The translations under genes and the position numbers were made by a program. The notes beneath the pieces are model-generated. The model saw only the letters and a list, made by a program, of their open reading frames with translations, searched no databases and was not told where the DNA came from. Below are positions 15,615 to 23,157 of a DNA stretch of 64,000 nucleotides, piece by piece. Origin of the DNA: Rivibacter sp049446155 (lineage in GTDB: Bacteria > Pseudomonadota > Gammaproteobacteria > Burkholderiales > Burkholderiaceae_C); assembly GCF_049446155.1 (NCBI RefSeq), contig NZ_JBMSEE010000004.1:1-64000 (forward strand). The letters are read 5' to 3'. The number at the start of each line of letters is the position of its first letter. The first letter of the stretch is position 1.

Positions 15615-15974
15615 TCAGTTCGGGCGCAAGGCCGGCAGCAGGCGCTCGGAGGCGGGCAACTCGCTGTCGCCGTCGATCTCGGTCGCGATCTGCGTGCACA
15701 CGGCGCGGCACAGCATCGCCGCGCGCTCGCTTTGCAGGCGGTAGAAGATCTGGGTGCCCTCGCGGCGCTTGCCAAGGATGCCGGCGCGGTACAGCGTGGC
15801 CAGGTGCTGCGACATGTTGGGCTGCGTCGCGTCGATCTCGGACAGCAGCTGCGAGACGTTCTTCTCGCTGTTGCACAGCGCGCTGATCAGCTTGAGCCGG
15901 ATCGGCGTGGAGAGGATCGCGAACAGCTCTGCCGCGCTCGCGAAGACGCGGTCCGATTCGGCGTCGCTGCTCAC
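15615..15974 (-). CDS. ArsR-family regulator, likely sulfide/persulfide-responsive SoxR/BigR type
   Basis: 119 residues: a single winged helix-turn-helix with the recognition part Q-P-N-M-S-Q-H-L-A-T-L-Y-R-A-G-I-L at about 51-67. It lacks the metal-binding E-L-C-V-C-D motif of arsenic sensors. Cys34 (helix 2) and Cys89/Cys93 (last helix) are positioned like the two cysteines of BigR/SqrR/YgaV, which form a polysulfide bridge and release DNA. Its place beside the Sox genes agrees with the ArsR-type SoxR regulators known from sox loci. Upstream are ATGCG/CGCAT repeats (16036-16063) that could be its operator. Confidence 0.8.
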   Translation of the reverse strand: MSSDAESDRVFASAAELFAILSTPIRLKLISALCNSEKNVSQLLSEIDATQPNMSQHLATLYRAGILGKRREGTQIFYRLQSERAAMLCRAVCTQIATEIDGDSELPASERLLPALRPN

Positions 15975-16035
15975 GGTGTGGCTCCCTGGGATGGCGTCGG
16001 CTGCATCGTAGCGGCAAGCCGGCCTGCAGCGCTAG

Positions 16036-16063
16036 ATGCGCAAACACGCATGAAGCGAATGCG
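16036..16063. promoter_or_regulatory. Candidate operator of ArsR-type regulator
   Basis: ATGCG at 16036-16040, CGCAT at 16047-16051 and ATGCG at 16059-16063 form two overlapping inverted repeats upstream of the ArsR-type gene. ArsR proteins bind such short dyads; assignment is inference. Confidence 0.35.
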
Positions 16064-16091
16064 GCGGTCCTGTCCTAGGCCCTAACAGGCC

Positions 16092-16439
16092 TCACTTGAA
16101 GTGATAGTGGTCGCGGTTGAGCGCCGCGGCGATCGCGGTCACCTCCTCGGGGAAGAGGCTCAGCTTCAGCTCGGTGCTGCAGTACTCGACCATGCCGCGC
16201 AGCTTGGCTGGCGAGTTGATGCGGCCTTCGGGCCGGTAGATCGCGGAGCCGTCGCCGCCCACGCGCTGCGCGTGGCACTGGGTGCACTTGTTCTCGCGGA
16301 TCAGCTTGGCGCCGAGTTCGACGTCGGCCCCGCGAAAGAGCTCGGGGCCGGCGTCGGGCTGGACCGGCGTCGCGGCGGCCGCGGTGACGGCGACAGCGAG
16401 CGCGGCAACAGCAGCGAGGCATCGATGCGTACGGGTCAT
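16092..16439 (-). CDS. Periplasmic monohaem cytochrome c
   Basis: 115 residues with an N-terminal signal peptide (about 1-23, cleaved near A-A-A-T-P). One haem-binding C-T-Q-C-H lies at about 52-56, and a Met in R-G-M-V-E-Y-C is a possible sixth ligand. GGAGGAAGC precedes the ATG. The protein is a small class I cytochrome c that could accept electrons from the Sox complex. It is the last gene of the minus-strand sox-accessory run, just before the ArsR gene. Related small cytochromes occur in other sox clusters without a fixed name. Confidence 0.85.
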   Translation of the reverse strand: MTRTHRCLAAVAALAVAVTAAAATPVQPDAGPELFRGADVELGAKLIRENKCTQCHAQRVGGDGSAIYRPEGRINSPAKLRGMVEYCSTELKLSLFPEEVTAIAAALNRDHYHFK

Positions 16440-16467
16440 GCGCTTCCTCCGGTGTTGTGCCCTGGAT

Positions 16468-16977
16468 TCAGGCCAGTGGCCGCTCGGCCAGCTGGGCCAG
16501 CTCCATCACGTCTTCCTCGAACATCTCGCCGGGCAGGCATTGCAGCAGCCGGCCCGCGCGGTCGACGACGCAGGTCATCGGCACCACCTCGCGCGTCGTG
16601 AACAGCGCGCGCAGGCGGCCCTGGTTCATCGCGACGGGGAAATGGTAGTCGTTGGCCGCCATGTAGCGGCGCACGCCGGCCGCGTCGCGGTCCACCGAGA
16701 TGCCCAGCACGCGCAGCCGGCGCGCGCCGACGGCACGGTGCAGCTTCTCCACGTGCACGTTGTGGCGCTTGCAGTAGGGGCAGGTGGTCGAGAAGAACAC
16801 GACGATGGCGCCGGTGTCGGCCCAGTCGGCGGCGGCGAGCGTGCGGCCGTCGAGCAGCTCGATCGAGGGCCAGCGGATCGCCGGAGCCGGCGTCGCGGCT
16901 CCCGTCGGCCGCAGCGCGCCGGCGGCCAGCAGCGCCAGCAAAGTGCGTCTGGGGAGGATGCCGCGCGGCTCAGTCAC
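16468..16977 (-). CDS. soxW: SoxW-like periplasmic thioredoxin
   Basis: 169 residues from a GTG start that overlaps the end of the soxH gene by 8 bp. The N terminus has a twin-Arg-like signal (P-R-R-T-L-L-A-L-L-A-A-G). The thioredoxin-fold core carries the redox motif T-C-P-Y-C at about 65-69, the TlpA-like G-I-S-V-D-R-D segment and the cis-proline V-P-M-T. In sox clusters SoxW-type thioredoxins reduce or protect SoxY and related thiols in the periplasm. The symbol is given by context and fold; a general TlpA-family role is the alternative. Confidence 0.75.
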   Translation of the reverse strand: MTEPRGILPRRTLLALLAAGALRPTGAATPAPAIRWPSIELLDGRTLAAADWADTGAIVVFFSTTCPYCKRHNVHVEKLHRAVGARRLRVLGISVDRDAAGVRRYMAANDYHFPVAMNQGRLRALFTTREVVPMTCVVDRAGRLLQCLPGEMFEEDVMELAQLAERPLA

Positions 16978-17920
16978 GCTCGTGCTCCATCAGCAAATAG
17001 GTGTTGTAGGCGTTCATGCGGTTGGCGGCGGCAAACAGCGGCAGCATCTCGAAGCGCGACCAATCGGTGCGGGCGTAGGCTTCGTCAAACGGCTCGAGAT
17101 TGCGCGCCGCTTCTCCCATCGTACGCCGCAGGTGCTGCAGGTAGTCGCGCGTGAGACGGATGTCCTCGACCGGCTGCTGCGAGGCCGGGCCGTGGCCGGG
17201 CACCATCACGCGCGCATCGAAGCCGAGCAGCTGATCGAGCGCCGCGATCCAGTGCCGGCTGTCGGCCTGGCCGACGAAGGGGATGCGGCCGCGAAACACC
17301 AGGTCGCCGGCGAACAGCACGCGCTCGCCGGGCACGAGGACCACCATGTCCTCGGGCGTGTGGGCCGGGCCGACCGCGCGCAGGCGGAACTCGGTGCCGC
17401 CGATGCGAAGTGCCGCGTCGCCGTCGAGCCAGCGGTCGGCGGGAACCAGGCGCGTGTGCTCGTCGATCCAGGGAAAGAGGTCCTGGCGACTTGCCTCGAG
17501 GCGGCGCTGCGCGGTCTCGGAGACGAGGTAATCCTGGCCGTGACGCTGCGCGATGATCTGCGCGCCCGCCGCCTTGAAGACCTGCAGGCCGTAGATGTGG
17601 TCGGCGTGGTAGTGCGTGAGCAGCACATGGCTCACCGGCTTGGGCGTGATGCGGCGGATCTCGCCGAGCAGCCTTTCGGCCAGCGGCGGCGAGCCGAGCG
17701 CGTCGATCACGACCACCGAGTCCTCGGTGACCACGAAGCCGGCGTTGGAGATGAAGTTCTGGTTCTCGGCCGAGCCTTGCGCGCTCTGGCCTTGCACGAA
17801 GTAGCTGTGCGGGCCGACCTGCTCGACGCGCATCTCGACCGTGGCGCCCGCAAGCGGCTGAGCCGACGCGACGCCGCAGCACATCGCCGCGCAGAGAACG
17901 CCGAACGAGCGGCGCCGCAT
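16970..17920 (-). CDS. soxH: SoxH-like metallo-beta-lactamase-fold hydrolase
   Basis: 316 residues from the ATG at 17920 (M-R-R-R-S-F-G-V-L-C), which gives a signal peptide; the frame extends further up without one. The metal site T-H-Y-H-A-D-H is at about 102-108, with later ligands in G-P-A-H-T-P-E-D, A-G-D-L-V-F and P-G-H-G-P. This matches the quinoprotein-relay/SoxH branch of the MBL fold found in sox clusters, a periplasmic hydrolase whose substrate is not established. It begins 4 bp after the stop of the GlcG-like gene and overlaps the soxW start. Confidence 0.82.
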   Translation of the reverse strand: MRRRSFGVLCAAMCCGVASAQPLAGATVEMRVEQVGPHSYFVQGQSAQGSAENQNFISNAGFVVTEDSVVVIDALGSPPLAERLLGEIRRITPKPVSHVLLTHYHADHIYGLQVFKAAGAQIIAQRHGQDYLVSETAQRRLEASRQDLFPWIDEHTRLVPADRWLDGDAALRIGGTEFRLRAVGPAHTPEDMVVLVPGERVLFAGDLVFRGRIPFVGQADSRHWIAALDQLLGFDARVMVPGHGPASQQPVEDIRLTRDYLQHLRRTMGEAARNLEPFDEAYARTDWSRFEMLPLFAAANRMNAYNTYLLMEHERD

Positions 17921-17924
17921 GGCG

Positions 17925-18422
17925 CTAGAACTCCAGCGCGTCGGCAATGGCCTTGATGCCCGCGGCGGCACAGGCATCGTCGGCCTCGCCACCGGGTGCG
18001 CCCGAGACGCCGATCGCGCCGAGCGTCGAGCCGGCGGCCTCGATCGGCAGCCCGCCGCCGGCCGCCATTACCTGCGGCAGGCTGCGCAGGCCGCTCATCT
18101 CCTTGCCGGCCTGGGTTTCGCGCGCCAGCGCCGCGGTCGCGATGCGAAAGCTCGCGGCCGTCCAGGCCTTGCGCGTGGCCGCGTCGATCGTGTGCGCGCC
18201 GGCGAAGCGGTCGCGCAGCAGCACCTGGGTCAGGCCGGCGCGGTCGCTGACCGCCACGGCGACCTGGTAGCCGGCCTGGCGGCAGTGGGCGAGCGCCGCC
18301 TGCGCGGCCGCGAGCGCCGTCTCGGGCGTCAGCGAGCGCGTCGCGAACGTGGCGTCGGCGGCCTGCGCGCCGCCGACGCAGGCGAGCGCCACGGCGGCCG
18401 CGGCAAGGCAGGTGGGCTTCAT
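17925..18422 (-). CDS. Periplasmic GlcG/HbpS-like haem-binding protein
   Basis: 165 residues with a clear signal peptide (cut after A-Q-A). The mature part has the GlcG/HbpS (DUF336) pattern: A-L-A-H-C-R-Q-A-G-Y, V-A-V-S-D-R-A-G, T-R-K-A-W-T-A-A and G-G-L-P-I with G-A-I-G-V-S-G-A near the end. HbpS-type members bind haem and act with redox sensing; other members are uncharacterised. Located between the DsrE-like gene and soxH with very short spacers, so co-transcribed. Its role in sulfur oxidation is not known. Confidence 0.8.
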   Translation of the reverse strand: MKPTCLAAAAVALACVGGAQAADATFATRSLTPETALAAAQAALAHCRQAGYQVAVAVSDRAGLTQVLLRDRFAGAHTIDAATRKAWTAASFRIATAALARETQAGKEMSGLRSLPQVMAAGGGLPIEAAGSTLGAIGVSGAPGGEADDACAAAGIKAIADALEF

Positions 18423-18427
18423 GATGT

Positions 18428-18841
18428 TCAGGGCTTCAGGTAGGCCCAGCCTTGCAGCTGCAGCTTGGTCAGGCGCACCACGCCCGAGGGCGTGAACTCG
18501 GCTTCCTGGATGAACTGCTCGCGCTTGAGGTTGCGGTTCTTCAGCGTGATCTCGCAGACCTCGAACTTCACGCCGCGCGCGACCAGCGCGGCAACGATGG
18601 CCGCGTAGTCGCCGCCGTTGGGATCCTTGGCGCCTTCCATCAGGAAGTCGACGCCGTTGGCGTGCGTGACGACCAGGATCTGCGCCGTCGGATCCGTGTC
18701 GAGGTGGTTGCGGATGTTGCGCAGCGTGCCCAGCGCCTGCGTCTTGGCGTCGTTGACGTGATAGGCCACCTTGTCCTGCGCCCAGGCGCTGGCGGCGGCG
18801 AGGCAGAGCAAGGCGGCGGCAAAGCAGCGGCGCAAGGTCAT
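18428..18841 (-). CDS. Periplasmic DsrE-family protein
   Basis: 137 residues with a signal peptide (cut near A-W-A-Q). The mature part has the DsrE/DsrF fold pattern: V-A-Y-H-V-N-D-A, I-L-V-V-T-H-A-N-G-V-D-F-L, and a single Cys in F-E-V-C-E-I-T-L, the position used by DsrE-type sulfurtransferases. DsrE proteins carry persulfide between partners; a periplasmic form next to soxB suggests handling of Sox-derived sulfane sulfur. It begins 28 bp after the soxB stop. Confidence 0.8.
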   Translation of the reverse strand: MTLRRCFAAALLCLAAASAWAQDKVAYHVNDAKTQALGTLRNIRNHLDTDPTAQILVVTHANGVDFLMEGAKDPNGGDYAAIVAALVARGVKFEVCEITLKNRNLKREQFIQEAEFTPSGVVRLTKLQLQGWAYLKP

Positions 18842-18869
18842 CGCGTTCTCCTCGAGGGTGTTTCGACGT

Positions 18870-20609
18870 TCAGGCCACGCCGGGGTTGCCGGCGACGCCG
18901 ATCAGCCGCGGCGTGTTGAGCCGGCGCGGCGTGACGCGGCCCTTGGCCTTGAGCCAGGATTCGACCACGTCCCAGACCATCGGATTGCCGGCCGCCTTGG
19001 CCTCCTCGGCCACCGGTGCCCATCCGGCGACCTTGTAGCGCTTGCCGGCCTCGATCGGCACGCCGCCCAGGCGCATGTCCTGGATGCGCTTGCCCATGGC
19101 TTCGCCGGGCGCGATCGCGTAGCTCAGGCCGCCCACGCGCACCATGTCGCCGCCTTGCTGGTAGTAGGGGTCGGGGTTGAAGAGGTTGTCGGCCACGTCC
19201 TCGAGCACGGTCTTGATCGTCTCGCCGGTCATCTCGGTGACGGTGGCGTAGGAATAGGTGGTGGCGAGCTGGTCCATCATCAGCTCGCGCGTGATCACGT
19301 CGCCGGGCAAGAGGCTGGTGCCCCAGCGAAAGCCCGGCGAGAACGCGATCTGCGCGCCTTGCGCCTCGATCAGCGCGTCGCACAGCAGCTGGTCCCAGCT
19401 GCCGTTGAAGTTGCCGCGGCGGTAGAGCAGGCCGTCGGTCACCGCGAGCTTTTCCGCGAGATTGTCCTGGTAGGGCGCGCGGATGCGCTCGATCAGCGCC
19501 TGCATCTCGGGATCGGCCGGCAGCTGGTTGGCGAACACCGGCAGCAGCTTGTAGCGATAGCCGGCGACCTTGCCGTCCTTCACGTCGAAGTCGAGCACGC
19601 CGAGGAACTTGCCGTTCGATCCGGCGTTGGTGACGAGCGTCTGCCCGCCGGCATTGCGCACGATCACCGGCTGCGGCACGCCGTCGTGCGTGTGGCCGCC
19701 GAGGATGGCGTCGATGCCGCGCACGCGCGAGGCCATCTTGAGGTCGACGTCCATGCCGTTGTGCGACAGCACGACGACCGCCTGCGCGCCCTTGGCACGC
19801 GCCTCGTCGACCATCTGCTGCAGGCGGTCGTCCTGGATGCCGAAGCTCCAGTCGGCCACCATGTAGCGCGGGTTGGCGATCGGCGTGTAGGGGAAGGCCT
19901 GGCCGACGATGGCGACCGGCACGCCGTTGACCTCCCGGATCACATAGGGCTTGAACACCGGATCGCCGAAGTCGGCGGTCTTGACGTTCTGCGCGACGAA
20001 CTCGATGCGGCCCTTGAGGTCGCCGTCGACCAGTTGCTGCACGCGCTCCTGGCCATAGGTGAACTCCCAGTGGCCGGTCATCACGTCGACGCCCAGCAGC
20101 TTGCACGCGTCGACCATGTCCTGGCCCTTCGTCCACAGCGAGGTGGCCGAGCCCTGCCAGGTGTCGCCGCCGTCGAGCAGCAGCGCGCCGGGTCGCGAGG
20201 CCTTGAGCCGCTTGACCAGGGTGGTGAGGTGCGCGAAGCCGCCGACCCGGCCGTAGCGCCGCGAGGCGGTCTCGAAGTCGAGGAAGGTGTAGGCATGCGC
20301 GAGCGGCGTGCCCGGCCGCACGCCGGCTTGCCTGAGCAGCGCCTCGCCGACGAGGTGCGGCGGCTGGCCGCTCATCGCGCCGACACCGAGGTTCACGCTC
20401 GGCTCGCGAAAGCGCAGCGGCAGCAGCTGCGCATGGCAGTCGGTCATGTGCAGCAGCGAGACGTTGCCGAAGCGCGGCAGGTCGTACAGGCCCTGCGCGG
20501 CGCTGGCCGCATCGGCCTCGGCGTGGCGCGAAAGGCCCAGGCCCGCGGCCGACGCGGCGGACAGAACCTGCAGGAACTCGCGCTTGCTGATGTGGCCGCT
20601 GCTGCTCAT
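18870..20609 (-). CDS. soxB: SoxB thiosulfohydrolase
   Basis: 579 residues. A Tat-type signal with S-K-R-E-F-L-Q-V-L is followed by a metallophosphatase-like domain with metal ligands in H-M-T-D-C-H-A-Q (about 54-61), G-G-D-T-W-Q-G-S and T-G-H-W-E-F, plus G-G-H-T-H-D. The C-terminal domain belongs to the 5'-nucleotidase group. SoxB hydrolyses the terminal sulfone from the SoxY-bound thiosulfate, releasing sulfate, using two Mn ions in the periplasm. A short AT-rich gap (20610-20721) with an ATATTGAGGG motif separates it from soxX. Confidence 0.95.
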   Translation of the reverse strand: MSSSGHISKREFLQVLSAASAAGLGLSRHAEADAASAAQGLYDLPRFGNVSLLHMTDCHAQLLPLRFREPSVNLGVGAMSGQPPHLVGEALLRQAGVRPGTPLAHAYTFLDFETASRRYGRVGGFAHLTTLVKRLKASRPGALLLDGGDTWQGSATSLWTKGQDMVDACKLLGVDVMTGHWEFTYGQERVQQLVDGDLKGRIEFVAQNVKTADFGDPVFKPYVIREVNGVPVAIVGQAFPYTPIANPRYMVADWSFGIQDDRLQQMVDEARAKGAQAVVVLSHNGMDVDLKMASRVRGIDAILGGHTHDGVPQPVIVRNAGGQTLVTNAGSNGKFLGVLDFDVKDGKVAGYRYKLLPVFANQLPADPEMQALIERIRAPYQDNLAEKLAVTDGLLYRRGNFNGSWDQLLCDALIEAQGAQIAFSPGFRWGTSLLPGDVITRELMMDQLATTYSYATVTEMTGETIKTVLEDVADNLFNPDPYYQQGGDMVRVGGLSYAIAPGEAMGKRIQDMRLGGVPIEAGKRYKVAGWAPVAEEAKAAGNPMVWDVVESWLKAKGRVTPRRLNTPRLIGVAGNPGVA

Positions 20610-20627
20610 GATTCAGTGGTTGCTTAT

Positions 20628-20637
20628 ATATTGAGGG
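20628..20637. promoter_or_regulatory. ATATTGAGGG motif upstream of soxB
   Basis: This 10-bp motif lies about 19 bp upstream of the soxB start in an AT-rich stretch (TTGCTTATATATTGAGGG). The identical 10 bp occurs upstream of soxC (25640-25649) in the same orientation. It may be a shared regulator or promoter element for the two sox transcription units. Confidence 0.4.
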
Positions 20638-20721
20638 CGAGAAACCCGCCGTCGCATCGGATGCTCGGGCGGGCTAGGGCCTGTTAACGCTACGAGAGGG
20701 CTCGCGCCGGGGGCAGGCGGG

Positions 20722-21363
20722 CTACTGGTTGACCGGCGACTTCGGGTCGAGCAGCAAGGCCATCACATTGCGGATCTGGTCCTCGGTCAGCAGCCCGGCA
20801 TGGCCGAAGCGCGGCATGTTGGAGCAGGCCGAATACGCCTTGCTGTTCCACAGCTTGGCCCAGGTGTACTTGACGATCGCCTCGCTCGCCGGGTTGGCCG
20901 GGTCGGCCACGCCGCGCAGCTTGCCGTATTGGTACAGGCTGGGCCCGATGGTGCCGAACGACAGCTCGGCCTTGCCGATCTGATGGCAGTTGTAGCAGCT
21001 GCCGCCGTTGGCGCTGCCGGCGGCGTCGGTCCAGGTCATGCCGCGGCCGTTCTGGGCCAGCTTCTCGCCTTCCTTCCAGTCGCCGAGGTAGCGGCCGTCG
21101 GCGGGCCACTTCACGCTGGCGAGCGCAGCGGTCTCGATCTGGTTGGCGACGGCCGGCGCCGGGGGGATCGGCGAGGAACAGGCCTTCTGGCCGAGGTCTT
21201 GCTCGATGCGGTCGAGCTTGGCAATGCCTTGCTCGCGGAACGAGGCTTTCATCATCGCCTGAGCCGCGCCATCGAGTTCCTGCGACGAGGGCATCGGCGA
21301 CAGCGCCGCGCAGCCGGCGGCCAGCACCGCGATCGCCGCGAGGGTGAGGGTGGTCTTCTTCAT
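20722..21363 (-). CDS. soxX: SoxX cytochrome c subunit
   Basis: 213 residues. The N terminus has a lipoprotein-type signal (L-A-A-G-C-A-A-L, Cys18), so it may be membrane anchored. An N-terminal helical extension precedes the cytochrome domain with haem motif C-Y-N-C-H at about 122-126 and an axial Met near N-M-P-R-F-G. SoxX with SoxA forms the SoxAX cytochrome that couples thiosulfate to the SoxY cysteine. The extension makes it longer than alphaproteobacterial SoxX, as is common in betaproteobacteria. It follows soxA by 16 bp. Confidence 0.92.
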   Translation of the reverse strand: MKKTTLTLAAIAVLAAGCAALSPMPSSQELDGAAQAMMKASFREQGIAKLDRIEQDLGQKACSSPIPPAPAVANQIETAALASVKWPADGRYLGDWKEGEKLAQNGRGMTWTDAAGSANGGSCYNCHQIGKAELSFGTIGPSLYQYGKLRGVADPANPASEAIVKYTWAKLWNSKAYSACSNMPRFGHAGLLTEDQIRNVMALLLDPKSPVNQ

Positions 21364-21379
21364 CGTCGGCCTCCGTGCC

Positions 21380-22207
21380 TCAGCGCTTGATCGACGGCGC
21401 GATCGACTCCGCGCCCTTGGCGTTCACGCCCATGTAGACGCCCAGCGCGGTCGTCACGTCGGAGCCGAAGCCGGGGTAGGGGAAGCGCTGCTGGCGGAAG
21501 CAGTCGTTGAGGCGGCGCTGCATGGTCCACAGCTCGCCGCTGGAGACGCGGTAGGCCGGCCAGGCCGCGAAGCCGATGCCGTTGCCCGGGTTGTGCGTGA
21601 GGTCGGGCAGGTCCTGCAGGCGAACGCGCTTGCCGGCCTCGCCGTGGCACGAGGCGCAGGAGAAGTCCATCGGCCCGCCGCGGAAGTAGAAGGCGCGCTT
21701 GCCGAGCTCGTACATCACCTTCTCTTCGCGGTGCGACTGCGGCAGGTTCATCTTCATGCCGCGCGACTCGGCCGAGATGTAGGCGGCCAGCGCCTCCATG
21801 TTGGCCTGCTCGCCGCGGCCGAACGGCGTCTTTGCGATCTCGGCGGCGTTCAGGCCCTGCAGCGTCTCCATGCAGGTCAACAGGCGCGACTCCATGTCCT
21901 GCACGCGCTTGGTGTCGGCGAAGTAGCGCGGCAGTTCGACGAAGGCGCCCTTGACCACGCCGGGGCCCTTGCCGAGGTCGCACTGCTCGAGCGAGGCGTT
22001 CTTCGGGCCGCGCTTTTGCTTCCACAGGGCCTCGCCCTTGGCTTCGAACAGCTCGGCGGGATTGCCGTCCTCGAGCATCTTGCGGTACTCGGCGATACCG
22101 TCGGCCGTGCTCTTGGCCGATTCCTTGCCGTTGGCCTGAGACCATGCGGCGCCTGCGGCGGCGAGCGCCAGCGCGGCGAGCGCCGCGCCTGCCATCGAAG
22201 CTTTCAT
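21380..22207 (-). CDS. soxA: SoxA cytochrome c subunit (L-cysteine S-thiosulfotransferase)
   Basis: 275 residues with a signal peptide (cut near A-W-S-Q). One haem motif C-A-S-C-H lies at about 182-186, and R-L-N-D-C-F-R-Q near residue 225 supplies the cysteine that carries the active-site persulfide and ligates haem. Two earlier cysteines (C-D-L and C-M-E-T) are placed as in the degenerate first haem domain of single-haem SoxA. SoxAX joins thiosulfate to SoxY. Located between soxZ and soxX in the order soxYZAXB. Confidence 0.94.
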   Translation of the reverse strand: MKASMAGAALAALALAAAGAAWSQANGKESAKSTADGIAEYRKMLEDGNPAELFEAKGEALWKQKRGPKNASLEQCDLGKGPGVVKGAFVELPRYFADTKRVQDMESRLLTCMETLQGLNAAEIAKTPFGRGEQANMEALAAYISAESRGMKMNLPQSHREEKVMYELGKRAFYFRGGPMDFSCASCHGEAGKRVRLQDLPDLTHNPGNGIGFAAWPAYRVSSGELWTMQRRLNDCFRQQRFPYPGFGSDVTTALGVYMGVNAKGAESIAPSIKR

Positions 22208-22269
22208 GCGGGGGAGTCTCCTGGGGTGTTGTCGTTATCTGGTCGTTCTCTGCCTGGGCGACGAGGTCC

Positions 22270-22581
22270 TCAGGACACGGTGGCTTCGTCGGTGCGCGTG
22301 TCGCCGCGGTTGTCGACCCAGCTGATCGCGATCTTGTCGCCGGCCTTGGCACCCTTGACGGTGAACTGCAGGAACGGGTTCTTCGCGACCGCCGGGCCCC
22401 ACTGCGCGGTCATCACGGTCTTGTCGTTGTGCTTGGCGGTGACCTGCTGGATGTACCAGGCGGGGATGGTCTTGCCGGAGGAGTCCTTGCGCTGGCCGGT
22501 TTCCATCTCGTGGGCCATCAGGACGCGGACGACGGCGTTGCCGCCGGAGGCTTGGGCGCGGATGCGCATCGGGTCTGCCAT
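22270..22581 (-). CDS. soxZ: SoxZ carrier-complex subunit
   Basis: 103 residues from the ATG at 22581, which has a GGAG site 5 bp upstream; an upstream in-frame start at 22596 is unlikely. The all-beta SoxZ pattern is clear: M-R-I-R-A, H-E-M-E-T-G-Q-R, F-L-Q-F-T-V-K-G and I-S-W-V-D-N-R-G-D. No signal peptide: it is exported bound to SoxY. SoxZ holds SoxY so that its C-terminal cysteine can visit the other Sox enzymes. Confidence 0.95.
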   Translation of the reverse strand: MADPMRIRAQASGGNAVVRVLMAHEMETGQRKDSSGKTIPAWYIQQVTAKHNDKTVMTAQWGPAVAKNPFLQFTVKGAKAGDKIAISWVDNRGDTRTDEATVS

Positions 22582-22624
22582 GCTTGCTCCAATCAAATCT
22601 GTTCAGACGGCGGGACGCGCACGG

Positions 22625-23092
22625 TCAGCCGCCGCAACCGCCCAAGGTCACCTTGACTTCCTTCTGGGCGTAGAGGACCCGCCCGTCGCCCATCATCGCC
22701 ACGGCATACACGTTCGACGACTGGCCCATCTTCACGCGCGTGGAGATCGTGGGCTCGACCGCGTCGGTCAGCTCGAACATCGAGGTCATGATGTTCGGGT
22801 TCTTCTCGACCAGGATCAGCAGGCGCTTGGCGCCCGCGGCGGTGGTGGCCGCGCCCAGCGGCACGACGGCGCCGTTCTCGGCGATGTCGGGGCCGGTGAT
22901 CGTCACTTCCTTGCTTTCGGTCGGCGCCGAGGCGCCGAGCGCCTTCATCAGGTCGGCCATCGACTTGGTCTCGAACGCGGCGGCGTTGTAGCCGGCCGCC
23001 TGGGCGCGTGCCAGCTGGGGCAGCAAGCCCGCGGCAGCCAGCAGGCCGGCGACGGCGGTGCTGCGCTTGAGCACTTCACGACGGGTGTTCAT
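22625..23092 (-). CDS. soxY: SoxY sulfur-carrier protein
   Basis: 155 residues ending G-G-C-G-G, the flexible tail whose cysteine carries sulfur intermediates. A Tat signal (T-R-R-E-V-L-K-R-S) at the N terminus exports the folded SoxYZ pair. The beta-sandwich domain spans about 45-148. It sits 44 bp upstream of soxZ as usual. All parts needed for function are present. Confidence 0.96.
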   Translation of the reverse strand: MNTRREVLKRSTAVAGLLAAAGLLPQLARAQAAGYNAAAFETKSMADLMKALGASAPTESKEVTITGPDIAENGAVVPLGAATTAAGAKRLLILVEKNPNIMTSMFELTDAVEPTISTRVKMGQSSNVYAVAMMGDGRVLYAQKEVKVTLGGCGG

Positions 23093-23157
23093 CGAACGGG
23101 TCTCCTTAGTTCAGTCGATGCTAATGCTTCGATGTCGGTCGGGCTTCGGGGCGATCC

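Noticed and set aside
18771..20687. Plus-strand frame of 638 codons opposite soxB
   Set aside because: Shadow of soxB; no signal, motif or ribosome site.
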